Source: Thalassomonas actiniarum (GTDB taxonomy: Bacteria > Pseudomonadota > Gammaproteobacteria > Enterobacterales > Alteromonadaceae). Taken from it: a stretch of 64,000 bases of DNA. The stretch's first letter is position 1, and the number at the start of each line of letters is the position of its first letter. Location: NCBI RefSeq assembly GCF_000948975.2, contig NZ_CP059735.1:2418001-2482000 (forward strand), read 5' to 3'. Both the position numbers and the translations under genes were made by a program. The notes under the pieces were generated by a model. The model saw only the letters and a list, made by a program, of their open reading frames with translations. It made no database searches and was not told the origin of the DNA. Of this stretch, positions 61,601-64,000 are shown in pieces.

Positions 61601-61764
61601 AAGTACAGCGACCGTTGGCGACTGTGGTGATCGGCGGTGTTATTTCTTCCACTATTTTAACTTTGTTTGTGCTGCCGGCACTGTACCGTTTGCTTCATGG
61701 TAAAGAAGCACGGCAAGGGGAGCAGCTAAATACTTCAACACTTCAATCACAAGGACAAATGTAA
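58603..61764 (+). CDS. czcA: CzcA-type heavy-metal RND efflux pump
   Basis: 1053 residues, twelve membrane helices in two halves. In the first-half helix 4 the proton-relay motif D402-F-G-L-L-V-D408-G-A ... V-E415-N matches CzcA of the HME family, which favours Zn2+/Co2+/Cd2+ over Cu+/Ag+. Periplasmic loops carry the SxxxEQ and KxxGPR-type substrate regions (e.g. GDIAMHALRIPGTSLSQS). It pumps divalent metal to the outside using the proton gradient. Last 16 residues (KEARQGEQLNTSTLQS) are a soluble tail. Confidence 0.95.
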   Translation: MLEAILKFSIERSKLILVFVLALAALGAWNFTKLPIDAVPDITNVQVVINTEAPGYTPLEVEQRVTFPLETALAGVPGLVNTRSVSRYGLSQVVAIFTDDTDVYFARQLVGEKLNGAKADLPKGLAPELGPISTGLGEIFMFTVDSVPGATNEDGRLITPTDLRTVHDWIIRPQLMQVQGVVEVNPIGGFKREILIAIKPEKLLAHGLSQQDVIRAVGEHNQNRGAGFIERNGAQWLVRLPGQLADLEQLANVPIVTKTGLGLKIKDVAEVKEGKELRSGAATQNGREVVMSTVFMLIGENSQKVAKGVGERLKEINKNLPEGIVATAVYDRTKLVNKTLTTVETNLTEGAILVIVILFLLLGNFRAALLTAAVIPFAMLMTVTGMVQAGVSANLMSLGALDFGLLVDGAIIIVENCMRRLSQASQSNKSKVLPLNERLSLVFEATREVIRPALFGVFIITAVYLPIFALSGVEGKMFHPMAITVVIALVSAMILSVTFVPAAIALMFKGPVIEKENIIMKACEAFYKPVLIFALKGRYLIIAFAVMLVSSAGFMATKMGSEFVPNLDEGDIAMHALRIPGTSLSQSIEMQKALEARIQQLPEVERVFAKVGTADVATDAVPPSVADNFIIIKPRQEWPDPDKPKVELVRELEALVTPVPGNRYEFLQPIQMRFNELLAGVRAELAIKVFGDDFDTLAGLGKEIEAAIAGVDGIADVQVEQTSGLPILTLIPKDERLAAYALSKSDLQQQVAIALGGESVGKFYQGDRRFDIVVRLPEQQRSDVQNLNQLPIHLSAGGFVPLQEVARIELIAGANQVNRENGKRRVVVTANVRGRDLGSFVNDIKSSIDSKVLLPSGYWLEYGGTYQKLESASKRLSIVVPVTLLLIIGLLLLALSSFKDAMIIFTGVPLALTGGIFALILRDIPFSISAAVGFIALSGIAILNGLVMVSFIRELHKDKLGLDEAIIKGALTRLRPVLTTALVASLGFVPMAINTGIGSEVQRPLATVVIGGVISSTILTLFVLPALYRLLHGKEARQGEQLNTSTLQSQGQM

Positions 61765-62463
61765 ATGTCAGTAAAATGTAAACTCAGCTATTTGCTGTAT
61801 CCGTTAATGCTGCTGATGGCACTGGCTTCAATAGAAGCCTTTGCCCACGGGGTGGATAGCAGCACTCGTAATTTTTTAGAAACACATTCCGGGGTACAGA
61901 TCATTCCCTTTATGTATATCGGCGCGAAACATATGGTGACCGGGTATGATCATCTGTTGTTCCTGGTGGGGGTATTATTTTTTCTTCACCGCAGTAGGGA
62001 TGTTTTACTTTATGTCAGTATGTTCACTATCGGCCACAGTGTCACCCTGATGACCGGTGTACTCGCCAATATTGAAGTTAATGCCTATCTGATAGATGCC
62101 ATTATTGGTCTGTCCGTGGTTTATAAAGGCTTCGATAATTTAGGCGGCTTTAAACACTTTTTTGGCAAACAGCCTAACCCGAAAGTGGCGGTGCTTATTT
62201 TTGGTTTATTTCACGGGTTTGGCCTGGCAACCAAGATACAGGAATTTCAGCTACCGGGCGACGGCCTGGTGGCAAACCTGCTGGCGTTCAACGTTGGCGT
62301 AGAACTGGGCCAGTTTATGGCGTTGCTGTTTATTTTGTTGACCATTAATTACTGGCGTAAGCACGAAAGCTTCAACAGGTTTGCCAAAACCACCAACACT
62401 GCTTTGATGAGCGCCGGCTTTATGCTGGTCGGCATGCAGTTAACCGGGTACTTCATTAATTAA
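61765..62463 (+). CDS. HupE/UreJ-2-like membrane protein
   Basis: 232 residues, signal-like N-terminus (to about residue 28, AHG), then six helices. Family signature GAKHMVTGYDHLLFLVGVLFFL (about 52-73) includes the paired His/Asp, and a second HxxGxG-type block FHGFGLATK (about 147). HupE/UreJ proteins are nickel or metal permeases; in Czc-type operons the same family may move metal within the envelope. Starts directly after czcA (TAA-ATG). Confidence 0.88.
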   Translation: MSVKCKLSYLLYPLMLLMALASIEAFAHGVDSSTRNFLETHSGVQIIPFMYIGAKHMVTGYDHLLFLVGVLFFLHRSRDVLLYVSMFTIGHSVTLMTGVLANIEVNAYLIDAIIGLSVVYKGFDNLGGFKHFFGKQPNPKVAVLIFGLFHGFGLATKIQEFQLPGDGLVANLLAFNVGVELGQFMALLFILLTINYWRKHESFNRFAKTTNTALMSAGFMLVGMQLTGYFIN

Positions 62464-62528
62464 TCACGTTTTATAACCAAAAACTAGCAACGAAAAATCA
62501 GTAACTAATGACTAAGAGATATTTATTT

Positions 62529-63056
62529 ATGGAATCAAACCAAGAAAGCCGCTCCCTTATTAAAGCGTCAGTTATCGCCTTTGCCATCGCCATACTTGCC
62601 CTGGTGTTCTTTATTTTACCCGCAGAATACAACCTGGATCCGACCGGTGTCGGCAAGCAGCTTGGCCTGACGGTATTTAATGAAAATCAGGCTGCTACTA
62701 ATACCGGCGCACAAGGTTCAAGTGAAAAGGCCCCGGGTGAACAAAATTCTGTGGTTTTGACAGTACCGGCGGGTAAGGGCATAGAGTACAAATTGTCGGT
62801 GCAGCAGTTCAAGAAGGTGAATTATGAATGGCTGACTGACGGCGGCGAGATTTATGTCGACCTTCACGGTGAACCTGCCGGAGATACCAGTGGATATTTT
62901 GAAAGTTATGCCATCGCCACCTTGCCCGAAATGAAGGGCAGTTTTACCGCCCCCTTTGACGGTTCTCATGGTTGGTACTGGAAAAACACTTCTTCAAAAG
63001 ACATGAAAATTCAACTGCTTTTCGATGGCGACTATATCATTGAAGGGCTGAAATAA
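62529..63056 (+). CDS. membrane-anchor protein of metal-efflux operons
   Basis: 175 residues from ATG 62529; an upstream ATG at 62508 lacks a better site. N-terminal membrane helix (about 12-33) followed by an acidic linker and a beta-sandwich domain (about 75-175: VVLTVPAGKGIEYKLSVQQFKKVNYEWLTDGGEIYVDLHGEP ... GSHGWYWKNTSSKDMKIQLLFDG). Genes of this type recur after czcCBA-hupE in marine gammaproteobacteria; no biochemical role is established. Probably periplasmic, metal-related. Confidence 0.8.
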   Translation: MESNQESRSLIKASVIAFAIAILALVFFILPAEYNLDPTGVGKQLGLTVFNENQAATNTGAQGSSEKAPGEQNSVVLTVPAGKGIEYKLSVQQFKKVNYEWLTDGGEIYVDLHGEPAGDTSGYFESYAIATLPEMKGSFTAPFDGSHGWYWKNTSSKDMKIQLLFDGDYIIEGLK

Positions 63057-63102
63057 ACTTCACAAGCAAAAAATTTATGACAATATTGATAAGGATAAAC
63101 CA

Positions 63103-63462
63103 ATGAAAATATTATTAAAGTTAATATTCATCGCGGCAGTTTCCATTTCAGGCTCTGTTTTTGCCCATACCGGCGGGCATGGGCAGGTAAGCGCGGGCAA
63201 AGCGGTTGCCATTGCCCAAACCTCGGCCAAAATGCTGACCTTTAAAGATCACGGTATGTCTGTTGGGAAAATAGATAAGTCATGGGCAAAGGTAACAAAA
63301 GAGAATTTTACCTTACTTGAGCAAAGCAGCGGCGTTTACATTGTCAAAGGGGTAAATACCGAGTCTCATCAAACCCTGTATTTTACCATTAGCAAGCAGG
63401 GGCAAGTGATGGAAGTCGCAGAGCCTGCAAACATTAAATCTGATCATGGTCATGCCCACTAA
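63103..63462 (+). CDS. DUF6488 periplasmic protein, His-rich ends
   Basis: 119 residues, signal peptide to about residue 21 (SVFA). The mature protein begins with HTGGHGQVSAGKAV and ends with SDHGHAH, so histidine clusters lie at both ends, suitable for divalent metal binding. The middle matches DUF6488. Closes the efflux operon (46 nt after the anchor gene). A periplasmic metal-binding or chaperone role is inferred. Confidence 0.83.
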   Translation: MKILLKLIFIAAVSISGSVFAHTGGHGQVSAGKAVAIAQTSAKMLTFKDHGMSVGKIDKSWAKVTKENFTLLEQSSGVYIVKGVNTESHQTLYFTISKQGQVMEVAEPANIKSDHGHAH

Positions 63463-63660
63463 TATCTTTGAGTTTGGCCAAACAGCGCGGTTTCACGGAT
63501 GAAGCCGTGCTCTATGGTGAGAACTGGGGGAGGTGCTTTATGCTCGGGGAATAAAGTGGTAGTAACATCAGGCAGGTATTTCAAATAGCTGAAAAACTAT
63601 GGGCTTTTAGATTACTAAAGTGTAACTTAGGGTTTTGCGATGCAGGCTTGGGAGTCATAG
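63463..63660. other. intergenic region with a GC-rich hairpin
   Basis: About 200 bp. GCGCGGTTTCA near 63485 pairs with TGAAGCCGTGC ending at about 63510, a plausible end structure of the efflux operon but without a T-run. Confidence 0.35.
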
Positions 63661-64000
63661 ATGTATTTTATCGCGGGGTTTGGTCTGCTATTGATGCTGT
63701 TAAGCAGCGTGATGGTCGCCAGTCCCCGGTATTGGTCAGACGGTATTGTTAAATTTAGCCAAAAGCCTTATTTTCACTGGTTTGAAGTGATTAGCCGACT
63801 TGTTGGTGGAGGGCTGTTGATAAGTTATCATCAGGTGAGCTTATATCCAAAGTTAATACTTGGCCTGGGCGTTTTACTTATCGCGGTTGCTTTTGGTCTG
63901 GTGATTTATGGCTCAGAGAAACACCGTAACTTTGCCGTTTGGTCGGCAAAAAAATTTAAACCTGTATTCAGGGGAGCCGGTTTCGGGGCTTTTATTTTCG
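63661..64000 (+). CDS. membrane protein, truncated by the window edge
   Basis: An open frame of 113 codons begins at ATG 63661 (GGGAG about 9 nt upstream) and runs off the right end. Two hydrophobic helices are clear (about 2-20 and 43-82), with a Trp/Tyr-rich loop between (RYWSDGIVKFSQKPYFHWFEV). No family recognised from this part. Confidence 0.6.
   Translation, partial: MYFIAGFGLLLMLLSSVMVASPRYWSDGIVKFSQKPYFHWFEVISRLVGGGLLISYHQVSLYPKLILGLGVLLIAVAFGLVIYGSEKHRNFAVWSAKKFKPVFRGAGFGAFIF

Overview
The window looks like chromosomal DNA of a marine gammaproteobacterium of the order Alteromonadales, probably a Colwelliaceae/Thalassomonas-like organism. This is an inference from the gene families (MinCDE, FadL porin, secreted amylases, PEP-CTERM proteins, rhombosortase, H-NOX with a degenerate HD-GYP, CzcCBA followed by HupE and DUF6488) and moderate GC; no rRNA or tRNA gene was seen to anchor it. 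Genes lie densely on both strands and most have clear Shine-Dalgarno sites.

Layout. 1-4.7 kb is accessory: a small zinc-ribbon membrane protein, a PuuE-type allantoinase, an attC-like element followed by a DUF1428 gene, a ParDE toxin-antitoxin pair, and a divergent pair of paralogous unknown proteins around a nested palindrome, one of them heading a tightly coupled operon of small genes. 4.7-9.1 kb holds a secreted TIG-GEVED protein, a DUF2892 protein, an unrecognised 403-residue protein and a membrane-anchored pentapeptide-repeat protein. 9.2-13.5 kb has a plant-type alpha-amylase and minCDE. 13.6-17.7 kb has a yeast-like cytosine deaminase, then a nitric-oxide signalling operon (degenerate HD-GYP regulator, H-NOX, histidine kinase) divergent from an HTH-REC regulator.

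17.8-29 kb contains a long perfect hairpin, a protein kinase with an unknown C-terminal half, a VOC protein, an S9 peptidase, a peptide deformylase, a solute-binding protein, a FadL porin, a SYLF lipoprotein, a double universal stress protein and a secreted protein built as an AB-AB repeat. 29-31.6 kb is an electrophile-detoxification cluster: GST, TetR repressor and Old Yellow Enzyme, with three near-identical operators in front of the enzyme. 32.5-35.6 kb has a cohesin-like PEP-CTERM protein next to an M43 metalloprotease that ends in PKD and dockerin-like modules. 36-47.5 kb is mostly housekeeping or signalling: a ToxR-like regulator, DUF4136 lipoprotein, rhombosortase, DTW tRNA-modification enzyme, gamma-glutamyltransferase, a soluble PAS chemoreceptor, CysK, a MoxR/VWA pair and an RDD protein.

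47.6-54 kb has a second alpha-amylase whose upstream region shares a 16-bp LacI-type palindromic site with the first, then a thioesterase, GH18 protein, GNAT enzyme, TPR protein and another PEP-CTERM protein. 54.5-63.5 kb is the most coherent system: a BlaI-type repressor and M56 (BlaR1-like) membrane protease next to a CzcCBA heavy-metal efflux operon with HupE-like, membrane-anchor and DUF6488 genes. Four copies of a 21-bp palindromic site (two before blaI, two around the czcC start) suggest the repressor controls both itself and the efflux operon. A membrane protein gene runs off the right edge.
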